This document shows positions 47,419 to 56,742 of a DNA stretch of 64,000 nucleotides, in pieces. How positions within the stretch are numbered: the first letter of the stretch is position 1; each line of letters begins with the position of its first letter. This stretch comes from Sphingobacterium sp. UGAL515B_05 (GTDB lineage: Bacteria > Bacteroidota > Bacteroidia > Sphingobacteriales > Sphingobacteriaceae): contig NZ_CP109907.1 of the NCBI RefSeq assembly GCF_033097525.1, positions 1,798,001 to 1,862,000 on the forward strand. The letters are read 5' to 3'. The position numbers and the translations under genes were made by a program. Under the pieces are notes generated by a model that saw only the letters and a program-made list of their open reading frames with translations, did no database searches and was not told where the DNA came from.

Positions 47419-49139
47419 TTTTGACTTTCATTGATCGTTTCATAAATAGCGTCCTGAATCCTGCTTCTGATATTCAGATCCAACAGCTTGGTACTCACCT
47501 GAGGATGTACTCGATTAGACAAGAAGATATAGATCAGTTGATTCTGCGGATCAATCCAGATGCACGTTCCTGTATAGCCAGTATGTCCAAAAACAGCGCT
47601 ATTCGCTAACTTAGATGGATATTCATTTTTTGGGTTTGGATCCCAACGGTCAAAACCTAAGCCCCGGCGACTGCTTGTCGATTGCCTGGAGGTAAATAAA
47701 TCTACTGTTTCCGTTTTAAAGTAGCGCTCCCCCCCGTACTCTCCTCTATTCAATAGCAATTGACCGTAGATTGCCAAATCGTTTGCGGTAGCAAATAATC
47801 CCGCATGCCCGGCAATACCGCCAGCCATTGCCGCACCCTGATCGTGGACATAGCCTTCTAGCAATGTTTTCCGAAAGGAGGTATCCTGCTCGGTAGGAAC
47901 GATTTCATCCTTTGCAAAACGCTCTCGGGGAAGGTACCCCGCGCGCGTCATTCCCAATGGCCTATAAAAGTTCTCCTGCACATAATCTTGCAGAGGTTCA
48001 GCGGTCTGATGTTCTGCAACTTCCTTCATCACGTACATACTGATATCACTATACACATAATTTCCAGTGGGTTTTACAGGTGACTTTAGCATCTCGGGCC
48101 ACATGACATCGCGGTAATAATTGTTGAGGATATAGCTATTGTCGGCCATTTTTACTTGATGGTTATCATCGCGGACTGAAACAACGTCTCCTGCTTTCAG
48201 ATATTTATAGAAGGGAATAAAAGGTGTAAATCCAGCTTCATGCAACATGACCGAACGAAGCTTGATATCCTTTTTATTGGTATACTTTGCCTGCCATAGG
48301 TAATGTCCCATGGTACTATCCAAATTAATAATATTCCGCTCGGCAAGACGCATAATGACAGGAGTAGTGCCGGCAATCTTACTCACAGATGCGAGATCAA
48401 AAATATCAGTTGTTTTGGTAGGAATATCTTTGGAATATGTGTGAAATCCGTAAGATTTCTCCAAGAGCACCTGTCCGTCTTTCACGATCATCACAACAGC
48501 TCCCGGTGTTGCTTGCTTATCGATGGCTTCTTGTGCAATAGCATCAATTTTCTTCGTCAATTTGGTCAGGTTCAGATTAGAACTTGATGCAGCGCCATAT
48601 TGCAGCCTTGTCTGTGTGGTTTTGACATGACCGGCGGTTATAGGAATCCCACCAAAAATAGACATTGCCATCTGACGCTGTCCCATTTCTGAAAAAGGAG
48701 CAAGTAATTCGATCAAATCAGACTGTGGGTGCTCCGATAAACTCTTTTTGTTCTTTTCGTTTTCAAAAAAATGACAAAGGATAACTTTTTTATTGTTTAA
48801 TACGGCCTGCTTCAACTGTGCTAGACAATCTGCATCTAAGTCATCTTCCTTTCCAGCCACAATAATGGTGTTATAATATTTGATGTCCTCATCAAATTTA
48901 TTAAAATCAAAGATTTTGGTGTTTGCATAGCGGGCCAACTGTTCTGTGAACATCGCATATTTTGCCGCATTAGGAACGACAACTGCAATGTGGTGTTGAT
49001 CCAGATTCTTTAAAGGCAACACTTGATCGAGGTTATTAAACAGTATTGTTTCGTTTTTGATCGTCGACTTATATTGAGCAAACAGGGGGCTAATACAGAA
49101 CAAACCTGCAAATAAAGCCCCAAAAAATCGTTTTTTCAT
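47415..49139 (-). CDS. Beta-lactamase-fold serine hydrolase with N-terminal GH3-C-like domain
   Basis: 574 aa with a signal peptide ending SPLFAQ. Residues about 190-570 are a class C beta-lactamase/PBP4-type domain: SVSK (S251, K254) as the SxxK nucleophile motif, YSD in GNYVYSDIS as the second motif, and HTGYTGT replacing KTG. The first 180 residues (KNETILFNNLDQVLPLKNLDQHHIAVV) resemble the C-terminal half of GH3 glucosaminidases, which in many Bacteroidota precede such a beta-lactamase domain; the GH3 catalytic barrel is missing here. It is probably a D-amino-acid peptidase or esterase of the cell envelope, first gene of an operon with the M19 dipeptidase. Confidence 0.85.
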   Translation of the reverse strand: MKKRFFGALFAGLFCISPLFAQYKSTIKNETILFNNLDQVLPLKNLDQHHIAVVVPNAAKYAMFTEQLARYANTKIFDFNKFDEDIKYYNTIIVAGKEDDLDADCLAQLKQAVLNNKKVILCHFFENEKNKKSLSEHPQSDLIELLAPFSEMGQRQMAMSIFGGIPITAGHVKTTQTRLQYGAASSSNLNLTKLTKKIDAIAQEAIDKQATPGAVVMIVKDGQVLLEKSYGFHTYSKDIPTKTTDIFDLASVSKIAGTTPVIMRLAERNIINLDSTMGHYLWQAKYTNKKDIKLRSVMLHEAGFTPFIPFYKYLKAGDVVSVRDDNHQVKMADNSYILNNYYRDVMWPEMLKSPVKPTGNYVYSDISMYVMKEVAEHQTAEPLQDYVQENFYRPLGMTRAGYLPRERFAKDEIVPTEQDTSFRKTLLEGYVHDQGAAMAGGIAGHAGLFATANDLAIYGQLLLNRGEYGGERYFKTETVDLFTSRQSTSSRRGLGFDRWDPNPKNEYPSKLANSAVFGHTGYTGTCIWIDPQNQLIYIFLSNRVHPQVSTKLLDLNIRSRIQDAIYETINESQK

Positions 49140-49319
49140 TCTGCTTTTATCGTTTTTTAGGTTCTATCAAATAAAAATACGAATTAAATAACGAAGGAAT
49201 ATGACCACTCGAAAAAAAATCAATTTTGTTACTCAACTTTTGTTAATCTACTTAACGATTTGAATTAATACAATCCGTTCACCCTATTGGCCATAACTGC
49301 CGATTCAACTATCCCCGGA

Positions 49320-49350
49320 TTGCATCATGAAGGTTTTTTCTGTAAGTTTG
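49320..49350 (+). promoter_or_regulatory. xseA promoter, start of transcription close to the ATG
   Basis: TTG (49320-49322), 20-bp spacer, TAAGTTTG (49343-49350), a good match to the Bacteroidota -33/-7 pattern. The -7 box ends only 4 bp before the xseA ATG, so the mRNA would be leaderless or nearly so. Confidence 0.5.
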
Positions 49351-49354
49351 ACTA

Positions 49355-50641
49355 ATGCCAGAATTGATTCAAGATAAAACAATATTTTCCTTGCTGGAAG
49401 TCAGCCGCAGTATCCAAAAGACACTTGCAGAGCGGTATAAGAGCTTGTATTGGATCAAAGCCGAAATGAACAAGCTCAATCATTATACGCATTCTGGCCA
49501 CTGTTATCCTGAACTGGTTGAAAAACAGGATGGTAAAATTGTCGCTGAAATTCGGTCTATCTTATGGAAAGCTGATTACAATCGTATCAACAACAATTTT
49601 CTTAAAGTCGCCCAAGAACCTTTGCGGGAAGGGATTACAATGTTATTTCAGGCAAGTATTTCCTATGACCCCATGTACGGATTAAGCTTGCGCATTGTTG
49701 ATATTGATCCGACTTTTACCTTAGGTGAACTTGAAAAGGAGAAGTTAGACAGTATTCGAAAGCTGAAAGCAGAGGGCATATATGAGTCCAATAAATTATT
49801 GGGCTTTCCGGTGGTTCCCAAAAGATTGGCGATTATTTCAGTAGAAACAAGTAAGGGGCTTTCTGATTTTTACAAAATCATTAATCAAAACCCTTGGGGT
49901 TACCGCATAGAATGCACGCTCTTTCCGGCATTATTACAAGGAGACAAGTCAGTACCTTCTATTATCAATCAGCTTGCAGTTATTGCTGAAAAAATCGACA
50001 CGTACGATGTCGTCGCCATCATACGTGGAGGGGGTGGCGAGGTTGGGCTTTCCAGTTATAACAATTACTTATTGGCACGTGCTATCGCTATCTTCCCCAT
50101 CCCTGTGTTGACGGGCATTGGGCATTCGACGAATTACACGGTTAGCGAAATGGTCGCCTATAAAAACGCGATTACGCCCAGTGAGCTGGCCGATTTTCTG
50201 ATCCAGAAGTTTCATAACTTTGCTATTCCGGTCGATAAGGCATCGGAAAGTATACAGCAACTTATTCATTCTCGGTTTAAAGAAGAGCGCAATGTACTCT
50301 CCCAGCTCGCAACGCATATACAATGGATCGGAAAAAGGGAAATTCAGACCTCGAGAACCACTGTTCAGCAATTTCAACGTGAGCTGAACTCCTTGATAAA
50401 ATTGCGGTTTTACGAGCACAAAACAGCTTTGGCTCATACCGAACGAATTATTCAGCTGTCTGATCCAATTCGGTTATTGAAACAAGGTTTTTCAATTACT
50501 AAGGTTAACGGAAAACTACTGCAGTCGGTGACACAGGTATCACCGGGCGATGTGATACAGACGATACTCGAATATGGCGAACTTACCAGTACTGTAACGG
50601 ATAAATCTCCGAAAGAAGGTTTGGATGCGGACCAAGCTTAA
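49355..50641 (+). CDS. xseA: Exodeoxyribonuclease VII large subunit
   Basis: 428 aa. An N-terminal OB-fold (LLEVSRSIQKTLAERYKSLYWIKAEMNKLNHYTHSGHCYPELVEK) is followed by the XseA nuclease domain: PKRLAIISVETSKGLSDFYKII, DVVAIIRGGGGEVGLSSYNNYLLARAIAIFPIPVLTGIGHSTN, then a coiled-coil C-terminal part. With XseB it degrades single-stranded DNA to oligonucleotides in repair. xseB begins 42 bp downstream, so they form an operon. Confidence 0.95.
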   Translation: MPELIQDKTIFSLLEVSRSIQKTLAERYKSLYWIKAEMNKLNHYTHSGHCYPELVEKQDGKIVAEIRSILWKADYNRINNNFLKVAQEPLREGITMLFQASISYDPMYGLSLRIVDIDPTFTLGELEKEKLDSIRKLKAEGIYESNKLLGFPVVPKRLAIISVETSKGLSDFYKIINQNPWGYRIECTLFPALLQGDKSVPSIINQLAVIAEKIDTYDVVAIIRGGGGEVGLSSYNNYLLARAIAIFPIPVLTGIGHSTNYTVSEMVAYKNAITPSELADFLIQKFHNFAIPVDKASESIQQLIHSRFKEERNVLSQLATHIQWIGKREIQTSRTTVQQFQRELNSLIKLRFYEHKTALAHTERIIQLSDPIRLLKQGFSITKVNGKLLQSVTQVSPGDVIQTILEYGELTSTVTDKSPKEGLDADQA

Positions 50642-50683
50642 TTTGGCCATCGGTACACAAAATTTTAAAGAAAGCATATCATA

Positions 50684-50914
50684 ATGGAACAGAATTATAC
50701 CTATACAGATGCCTTTAACGAGTTGCAAACAATCGTAAAGGAAATTGAGAATGGCACAACAAATATTGATGAGCTCGCTGGAAAAATCAGGAGAGCTTCA
50801 GACCTCATTCAAGTCTGCAAAGCCAAGTTAACAGCGACAGAGGACGAAGTAAACAGTTTATTACAGAAAATATCCCCTGCTCAGGAAACGGATGATGACG
50901 AATCGTTAAACTAA
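50684..50914 (+). CDS. xseB: Exodeoxyribonuclease VII small subunit
   Basis: 76 aa, the usual XseB size. The two-helix hairpin is evident: YTDAFNELQTIVKEIENGTTNIDELAGKIRRASDLIQVCKAKL, ending in an acidic tail (ETDDDESLN). It binds the coiled coil of XseA. Its last 9 bp overlap the end of the convergent ParB-like gene. Confidence 0.95.
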   Translation: MEQNYTYTDAFNELQTIVKEIENGTTNIDELAGKIRRASDLIQVCKAKLTATEDEVNSLLQKISPAQETDDDESLN

Positions 50915-51283
50915 ACGACAAGGCACATCAAGATCCTCGGTAAAATAATAACTGGCACATAAGCGGTGGTAACCATCTGCTATGATAAGTTTCCCATTTG
51001 CCCGAACCAACAGAATTGGAGATAGCTTTTCTTTCTTCTTGATCTTTCTTAGATTTTCCTTGACGTGGCGATTGGTATCAGGAAGCAGCGGAAGTGCACT
51101 AGCCCGCAAAATATCCTTGGATTTCTTTTTTATCGTAGTTGCCCGTCTAAGTTTGTCAACAAAGGCTTTACATTCTTCCGGAACAAATAAAAGCTCCAAA
51201 TAATCGTAAGCTGCGGGGAAGTCATGTTCCTGGGGATCTGCTAACCAAAAAGCCTGTCCTTTTTCAATTTTAACTGTACTCAT
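50906..51283 (-). CDS. Small ParB-like (Spo0J/Srx fold) domain protein
   Basis: 125 aa. The C-terminal half carries a ParB-type pattern: KLSPILLVRANGKLIIADGYHRLCASYYF, where the GYHRLCA segment corresponds to the GxHRxxA box of ParB/sulfiredoxin-fold proteins. No DNA-binding helix-turn-helix is present and the protein is far shorter than ParB, so a partition role is unlikely. Function unknown. It overlaps xseB tail to tail by 9 bp. Confidence 0.75.
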   Translation of the reverse strand: MSTVKIEKGQAFWLADPQEHDFPAAYDYLELLFVPEECKAFVDKLRRATTIKKKSKDILRASALPLLPDTNRHVKENLRKIKKKEKLSPILLVRANGKLIIADGYHRLCASYYFTEDLDVPCRLV

Positions 51284-51330
51284 AATATAGCTATCATTTT
51301 CTAATACATTTCAGCTCATCCTAAAGCTTG

Positions 51331-51975
51331 CTAATATTGATAAGCCACGACCTGCCTATCACGGCGTACTGTTTCTACAAACTCTCGATGTTTGGTCACA
51401 TTGCCCGTCAATCGCCAAATGGTATTCAAACTTTCTTTATTATAGCGTTGACTTACAATGACTGCCTTAAAACCCATCCGCCTGATTAACTGCTCGGTAT
51501 GTTCAAAATCTGCCTCAGATGAGGTCTGCAGTTCATAGTCTTTTATTTTGTGACAATTGTCAATATAGGTCTGTAAATAAGTTAACAATGCCAAAATCGC
51601 CAAAACCAACCCTACACCAATAAACGCTAAAAATATATATCCTGCCCCCACACACATACCCAAAGAAGCTGCAGCCCAAATTGTCGTAGCAGTGGTTATA
51701 CCACTTACCTTATTGTCTTCTTTAAAAATCACGCCTGCACCAAGAAATCCGATACCAGTAATAATATTTGCTGCCAATCGATCTGGATTTGCCAATCCAA
51801 TTTTTAACGAAAGAATAGTAAAAAGACAAGATCCAAAGCTCACCAATATAAATGTCCTCAGACCTGCGGATTTATTGCGATATTCACGTTCAATCCCAAT
51901 CAGCAGACCTATTAAGACTGATAACATAATCAGTAAGACGTCGCGCGATTGGAAGGGCTGTAATAGGTTATCCAT
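51331..51975 (-). CDS. MgtC/SapB-family membrane protein
   Basis: 214 aa. Four to five membrane helices fill residues 10-135, with the family signature GIEREYRNKSAGLRTF, followed by GLANPDRLAANIITGIGFLGAGVIFKEDNKVSGITTATTIWAAASLGMCVGAGY. A C-terminal cytoplasmic ACT-like domain follows (about 145-214). MgtC proteins are linked to growth at low magnesium and to modulation of ATP synthase; the role in environmental Bacteroidota is unknown. Confidence 0.92.
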   Translation of the reverse strand: MDNLLQPFQSRDVLLIMLSVLIGLLIGIEREYRNKSAGLRTFILVSFGSCLFTILSLKIGLANPDRLAANIITGIGFLGAGVIFKEDNKVSGITTATTIWAAASLGMCVGAGYIFLAFIGVGLVLAILALLTYLQTYIDNCHKIKDYELQTSSEADFEHTEQLIRRMGFKAVIVSQRYNKESLNTIWRLTGNVTKHREFVETVRRDRQVVAYQY

Positions 51976-52004
51976 GAGTTTATTTCTTCTTCATCCAATT
52001 TAAG

Positions 52005-52039
52005 AAAAATAGGGAGATCTATCAAATGACCTCCCTATT
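52005..52039 (-). terminator. Terminator of the pirin gene
   Basis: 9-bp perfect stem (52008-52016 with 52031-52039), A run on the left giving U's on the minus strand, 22 bp past the pirin stop. Confidence 0.75.
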
Positions 52040-52060
52040 AAAGAATAGCTTTTCTTCGTC

Positions 52061-52774
52061 CTAATACATTGGTACTTCAATTAGCAGTAATGATGTATCA
52101 TAGTAAGCTTCAATCGCTATTTTTTCTGTTTCGTATAAACCAATGGCATCCCTTCTTGAAAGCATTTCATTTGCTACAGCGATCTTTCCTTCCAAAACAA
52201 AAAGATAAAGCCCATTTTGCTCCGAATGAACAGTATATTCTATCTTTTTACCCGCCTCTATGTCTGCCAAATTAAAATATGCATCCTGATGTATGTGTAC
52301 AGCATTGTGATCCATTTTATCCGGTGAAACAATCGTTGCAAATTTATTGTGCCGATCTAATTGAAGGTAGGATTTCTGATCGTATCTGGGCTCCAACCCT
52401 ATTTCGTTGGGGATTACCCAAATTTGTAGAAATTTAACAAGATCCTTCTGATCGTTATTAAACTCGGCGTGCTGCACCCCGGTACCTGCAGACATGATCT
52501 GCACATCACCTGTTTGGATCGTACGGCCATTGCCCATACTATCCTGATGTGCCAGTGCCCCCTCCAGTGGTATGCTAACAATTTCCATATTGTCGTGTCC
52601 ATGCCGATCAAAACCTTGACCACCTTCCACCTGATCATCATTCAATACCCTCAGGGCACCAAAATTCATCCTTTCGGGATCAAGATACTGTCCAAAACTG
52701 AATGAATGCGCACTTTTCAGCCAGCCGAAATCGACGTGGCCACGATCACTTTCCCGATGTATAATCTTTTGCAT
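52061..52774 (-). CDS. Pirin-family bicupin (YhhW-like)
   Basis: 237 aa from the ATG at 52774 (MQKIIHRESDRGH); a longer frame to 52864 adds a Cys/Trp-rich leader unlike the family. The N-terminal cupin shows HVDFGWLKSAHSFSFGQY, GFDRHGHDNMEIVSIPLEGALAHQDSMGN and MSAGTGVQHAEFN, the metal-binding pattern of YhhW/pirin proteins. E. coli YhhW has quercetinase activity; the native substrate is unknown. Confidence 0.92.
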   Translation of the reverse strand: MQKIIHRESDRGHVDFGWLKSAHSFSFGQYLDPERMNFGALRVLNDDQVEGGQGFDRHGHDNMEIVSIPLEGALAHQDSMGNGRTIQTGDVQIMSAGTGVQHAEFNNDQKDLVKFLQIWVIPNEIGLEPRYDQKSYLQLDRHNKFATIVSPDKMDHNAVHIHQDAYFNLADIEAGKKIEYTVHSEQNGLYLFVLEGKIAVANEMLSRRDAIGLYETEKIAIEAYYDTSLLLIEVPMY

Positions 52775-52873
52775 GTTGTCCTCCTTACTGCATAAGCTTC
52801 TAACTATCAGGAGACAAAACCCATACCAACAGGAATATAAACCCAAAATCTGACAATTTGTCAAAAGAGAAGA

Positions 52874-53620
52874 CTACAGTGGCTTTAATTTATCTGGAGC
52901 AAGCGAATGAACGAGTGCACGCGCAAGAATTCTATTCGGATCAATAACAATCATACCATTATAATCCCGTTCCGGAATAGCTAAAGGCAACTCTGCACAA
53001 CCCAAAATAATGATCTGTGCACCCTTTTTCTTCAGGTCATCGATGACCAACAATAAATCCTCCCTTGCTTTATTCGCGATCGGTACCGGCTGTGCTTTTA
53101 TGCCATAGTCCGCATCATAGATTGCATTATTTACCTTTTCTTGCTGCGCCCCTTCTGGCTCGACAACAACGAAACCTTTTCGAATAAATGCTTCCCGATA
53201 TAAACTGCAGATCTGCTCGCCAGCAGTAGACAAAATACCTACTGCCGTATCGGGATAGTTTTCGTCCACAAACCGGACCGTTTCATGAACGATATGCACT
53301 ATTTTCAACGCACTCCCCATACGAGCCATCTCATCTTGAACAACAGAAAAAATAGGTTCTGCGTGTGCCGTATTGGACGGAATCGCCGCAATGGTCGCAC
53401 CGGCCATTTCAAGCTGCCTTAAAATTGCAGCGATAGCTTTACCAGGGTTAACCTTGGATTTATCCAATAAATACGCCGTTCGGTCAGGGATTAAATTTGG
53501 ACATGAGAATAACAATAGCGGCAAGTGTTCCTGATCGGATCTTGCCGCCGTCTCATCTATAATTTTCTTTGTAATATCCAAGCCGCCATAAGGGCCTAGT
53601 CCACCTACTATTCCAATCAT
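52874..53620 (-). CDS. Aspartate/glutamate racemase family protein
   Basis: 248 aa, the usual length. Family motifs: GIVGGLGPYGGLD at the N-terminus, IPSNTAH (81-86), and ILGCAELPLAI (C209). In two-base racemases both catalytic positions are Cys; here the first is Ser (S82) and only C209 remains, resembling the Thr/Cys arrangement of E. coli YgeA. It may racemise Asp/Glu in one preferred direction or act on another substrate. It lies 55 bp downstream of the SusCD operon's last gene and may be co-transcribed with it. Confidence 0.85.
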   Translation of the reverse strand: MIGIVGGLGPYGGLDITKKIIDETAARSDQEHLPLLLFSCPNLIPDRTAYLLDKSKVNPGKAIAAILRQLEMAGATIAAIPSNTAHAEPIFSVVQDEMARMGSALKIVHIVHETVRFVDENYPDTAVGILSTAGEQICSLYREAFIRKGFVVVEPEGAQQEKVNNAIYDADYGIKAQPVPIANKAREDLLLVIDDLKKKGAQIIILGCAELPLAIPERDYNGMIVIDPNRILARALVHSLAPDKLKPL

Positions 53621-53675
53621 AAAACTATTTTATATCATAGATATAACCAATAGCCTTACAAATGGTTTGTAGAAA

Positions 53676-54668
53676 TTACCATTCTATGGACTGATCTTCG
53701 TCAGGAATCTGCGTGTTCAATTGCCGTTCCAAGATCAATGAGCCCGAAACCTTAAATTTAATGGCTGTCGTTGAAACCAAGGTATAATCCGTAAATTCAT
53801 AATCCACATTATTTACCGTAATATAACGATGCAATAGGTATGGACGTACAGCATCCATCTGTTCAGAAACAGTATAACTTGCATCCTTTTTAACAGCAAA
53901 TTTCATATTTGGATTTTCAGCCCGAAATGTAACCCCTCCTGTTTCATTAAACGTTGCAAATACTTTATAATTTTTCCTGTCTTTACGATCTTCATCAATG
54001 TTCCCTGCATAAAAGAAAATTGTGTTTTCATCAACCACGTAGCTTCTTATTTGACTCTTGACGATCGGAGTCTCACTTTCATGCCCATCCATCACAACTT
54101 TTAGGGCTGTCCCACTGTAAGTACCTGAATAATTATTGAAAGGATTTACACGCAGCAATGCTTTCTTATAGTATTTCCTGGGGTTTATTTTGTATTTGGC
54201 CGCCGGATCCTCTAAAATAGTCAGTGGCAGCACCCATTTTTCGGCCATATCAATCCCTTTAAGCGAAAAATCAATCGCCATTAATGCCGTGTTTTCTCCT
54301 GACTTAATATTCACGGTCTGGGGAATTGAAAAATAACTGTTATTCAGCTGTTTGTAGTAGAAGTCCTCTCTAGTCTGAAAACGCTCATAATTCAGTATGC
54401 CCAATGTGTCCGGATCTACCGCAACACGTACTGAAAGGTCCGTATTATTTGTGGTCGATCCACTTACTTCCAACGGCTGTAGAAATGTAGTTTTTTGCCC
54501 CTCTTTATAACGGACATAAATATTTGCTACACCCTCATTTTCCAGAGGGGCTTTAAATGAAACGTAATGTTCAAATTGTTCCTCTTTCCATTCATCGTTG
54601 CAAGCATTACAAACGAATAACACCATCAGGAACAAAAGCTGTATAGATGACTTTTTCATAAATTGCAT
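53676..54668 (-). CDS. SusE-position surface lipoprotein (DUF4973/DUF4361-like)
   Basis: 330 aa. A lipoprotein signal is clear: LLFLMVLFVCNACNDEW, with the lipobox Cys before NDEW. The N-terminal part (EHYVSFKAPLENEGVANIYVRY, residues about 30-170) resembles DUF4973 and the rest (NYSGTYSGTALKV to the C-terminus) a DUF4361/BT_3044-type beta domain. Lying 6 bp after susD, it is probably a cell-surface glycan-binding companion of the SusCD transporter. Ligand unknown. Confidence 0.78.
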   Translation of the reverse strand: MQFMKKSSIQLLFLMVLFVCNACNDEWKEEQFEHYVSFKAPLENEGVANIYVRYKEGQKTTFLQPLEVSGSTTNNTDLSVRVAVDPDTLGILNYERFQTREDFYYKQLNNSYFSIPQTVNIKSGENTALMAIDFSLKGIDMAEKWVLPLTILEDPAAKYKINPRKYYKKALLRVNPFNNYSGTYSGTALKVVMDGHESETPIVKSQIRSYVVDENTIFFYAGNIDEDRKDRKNYKVFATFNETGGVTFRAENPNMKFAVKKDASYTVSEQMDAVRPYLLHRYITVNNVDYEFTDYTLVSTTAIKFKVSGSLILERQLNTQIPDEDQSIEW

Positions 54669-54674
54669 AGTTGA

Positions 54675-56732
54675 TTAATCGTTATAAGTCCAACCAGGGT
54701 TTTGTGTTAAATTCTTGTTGCGTTTAAGCTCCGTATGGCTAATCGGCCAGAACCACATTTTATCCGCAAAGGTCGTTTTCAATGTCCAGATCGCGACTGG
54801 TTGGTAGAAAAGATCACGTTCTTTTTCATTCATCAAGACATTACACCCATAAACCGGCAAAGCTTCTTCAACCGGAGCATCCATCCAACGACGCAAATCA
54901 TAGTAGCGTTGTCCCTCACCCATAAGCTCTATAAACCGTTCACGCTTTATTGACTTACGTAATTCATTCTTACTTCCGTATACACTCGCGGAATAATCAG
55001 GAACTCCACCCCGAATGCGAACAGGCTGAATACCCTTTTTAATTTCAGCGATGTCGCGGTTTATCGTATAACTTCCACCTCGCCAGGACGGAATCGTAAA
55101 AGAACTACTTAATTCATTTAATGCTTCGGCATACATCAGTAGTATATCGGCATAACGTATCGCGGGTTCTGCTTTGGGGACGACACGCGATTCCACACCG
55201 CCCTCATAAGTATCACTTGGGTGAACAAATTTTTTAACCCCAAATCCTGTGCGTAACCAATATCCATTGGCCGAGTTAAAACCATTGCCTTTTGGATCTG
55301 CACTATAATAAAAAATTTGTTTATTGCGATTTTCTTCCTTGGTTTCATTGAGCAAAGTCCAAAAACTACCACTATACGAAACGGACGCATAAAACCTAGG
55401 CTCACGATTTGCATATTGCAGGGACACGCCAGGGCGTAATGGTCTATATCTTTTTGCATCATAATCCTCCTGGGTAACATATCCCATACTTCTGTTAGAG
55501 CCATTACCACGTCCTATCTCTTTATCTTTACCCGGTACATCAGTCCCATCATTCATATAATAGGCGTCGACCAGTTTCTGCGTAAGTCCATGTGTATTCC
55601 ACCCTGTTGCAGAGCGTGGCAACTGATGGATAACCATTTGGTCAATCCCCTCATTGGGCTGATTACTACCACGTGTAAATATAAGCTCAGGATTACCCGA
55701 GGCAGATAATGTACCGTCAAAGACCTGTGCATAGGATTTCATTGGATCAATATTTGCCCATCCTTCCGGCCAGCTTTTATCGGAAAAATTATGATCCTCA
55801 GGTGGTTTTACTGTCGCATCGCCTCCTGTTTCCTGAAAAGGCGCTGTATAAAGTTTATACACTCCTAGTTCGATCACATCTCGGGCAGCAGCAGCGGCCT
55901 TGGCCCATTTCTCTTCCTTGAAGTCTGCTGAAAGTAATCGTTTACCCTGTTTATCTACCAACAGTGCCGCATACCCTGAATTATTGCCATTAGCTAATGG
56001 ACTTGCCGCATACAGTAGTACTTTGGCACGTGCAGCCAATGCAGCACCAACAGTTGGCCGTGCAGAACCGTCCTGCCCACGCTTCATCCCCAAGGTTTCC
56101 ATTTCTTTGGCCGCCTGTAACAGCTCATCGCTTATATAGGTTGCACATTCCTCATAGGTACTTCGCGGGATTGCCAGATCATCATAACTCTCGGTATAAT
56201 CTAACCCTTCATCAGGCAATAAAGGAACCGGGCCGTATTTCCGGAGTAACAACCAGTAAAGATAAGCTCTTGCAAAACGCGCCTGTCCCCGATAGTCTGA
56301 GATCTCAGCTGCAGACATCTCGCCATTCATATAAATATTCTGAATAAAGGTTGATGCATTGCGAATTCCGCGATAAGATTGAGTCCATGTTCCTTGCTTA
56401 TCATTTTCGGTGTACTGCCCCATTTTGAACATATTGTAGGACAATTCATTTTTTGAAGGATCGTAATCCCGATCCCGGTCACCATAATACATATCATCTG
56501 CGAAACAATGAGGCGTATTCCCCTTACTGGCAACATCTGCATTTTCGCCCCGGAATTCTTCAAAGACATGCGCCAACCATTCCTCTGAATATACTTTACT
56601 TTTAAAGGTCTTCTCTATGTTAAGCCGATCCTTAAAATATTGGTCGGACTTCAGATAATCCTTTTTACAGGACAAAGCAAAACTTGCTCCCAACACAAGC
56701 AGCATTGCAATGCATATTTTATTTCTTTGCAT
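54675..56732 (-). CDS. SusD-family nutrient-binding outer-membrane lipoprotein
   Basis: 685 aa from the ATG at 56732 (MQRNKICIAMLL); the longer frame to 56765 would overlap susC and is unlikely. The lipobox is ALSCKKDYL. SusD/RagB features: FEEFRGENAD near the N-terminus, RGQARFARAYLYWLLLRKYGPVPLLP (the TPR region), PAIRYADILLMYAEALNEL, and the C-terminal RERFIELMGEGQRYYDLRRW. It caps the SusC barrel and binds the glycan before import. At 685 aa it is longer than average SusD. Confidence 0.95.
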   Translation of the reverse strand: MQRNKICIAMLLVLGASFALSCKKDYLKSDQYFKDRLNIEKTFKSKVYSEEWLAHVFEEFRGENADVASKGNTPHCFADDMYYGDRDRDYDPSKNELSYNMFKMGQYTENDKQGTWTQSYRGIRNASTFIQNIYMNGEMSAAEISDYRGQARFARAYLYWLLLRKYGPVPLLPDEGLDYTESYDDLAIPRSTYEECATYISDELLQAAKEMETLGMKRGQDGSARPTVGAALAARAKVLLYAASPLANGNNSGYAALLVDKQGKRLLSADFKEEKWAKAAAAARDVIELGVYKLYTAPFQETGGDATVKPPEDHNFSDKSWPEGWANIDPMKSYAQVFDGTLSASGNPELIFTRGSNQPNEGIDQMVIHQLPRSATGWNTHGLTQKLVDAYYMNDGTDVPGKDKEIGRGNGSNRSMGYVTQEDYDAKRYRPLRPGVSLQYANREPRFYASVSYSGSFWTLLNETKEENRNKQIFYYSADPKGNGFNSANGYWLRTGFGVKKFVHPSDTYEGGVESRVVPKAEPAIRYADILLMYAEALNELSSSFTIPSWRGGSYTINRDIAEIKKGIQPVRIRGGVPDYSASVYGSKNELRKSIKRERFIELMGEGQRYYDLRRWMDAPVEEALPVYGCNVLMNEKERDLFYQPVAIWTLKTTFADKMWFWPISHTELKRNKNLTQNPGWTYND

Positions 56733-56742
56733 CTTTTTTAAT

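Noticed and set aside
50906-51283. Chromosome partition protein ParB
   Set aside because: Only the ParB-like fold motif is present; no helix-turn-helix, no parA nearby, and far too short.
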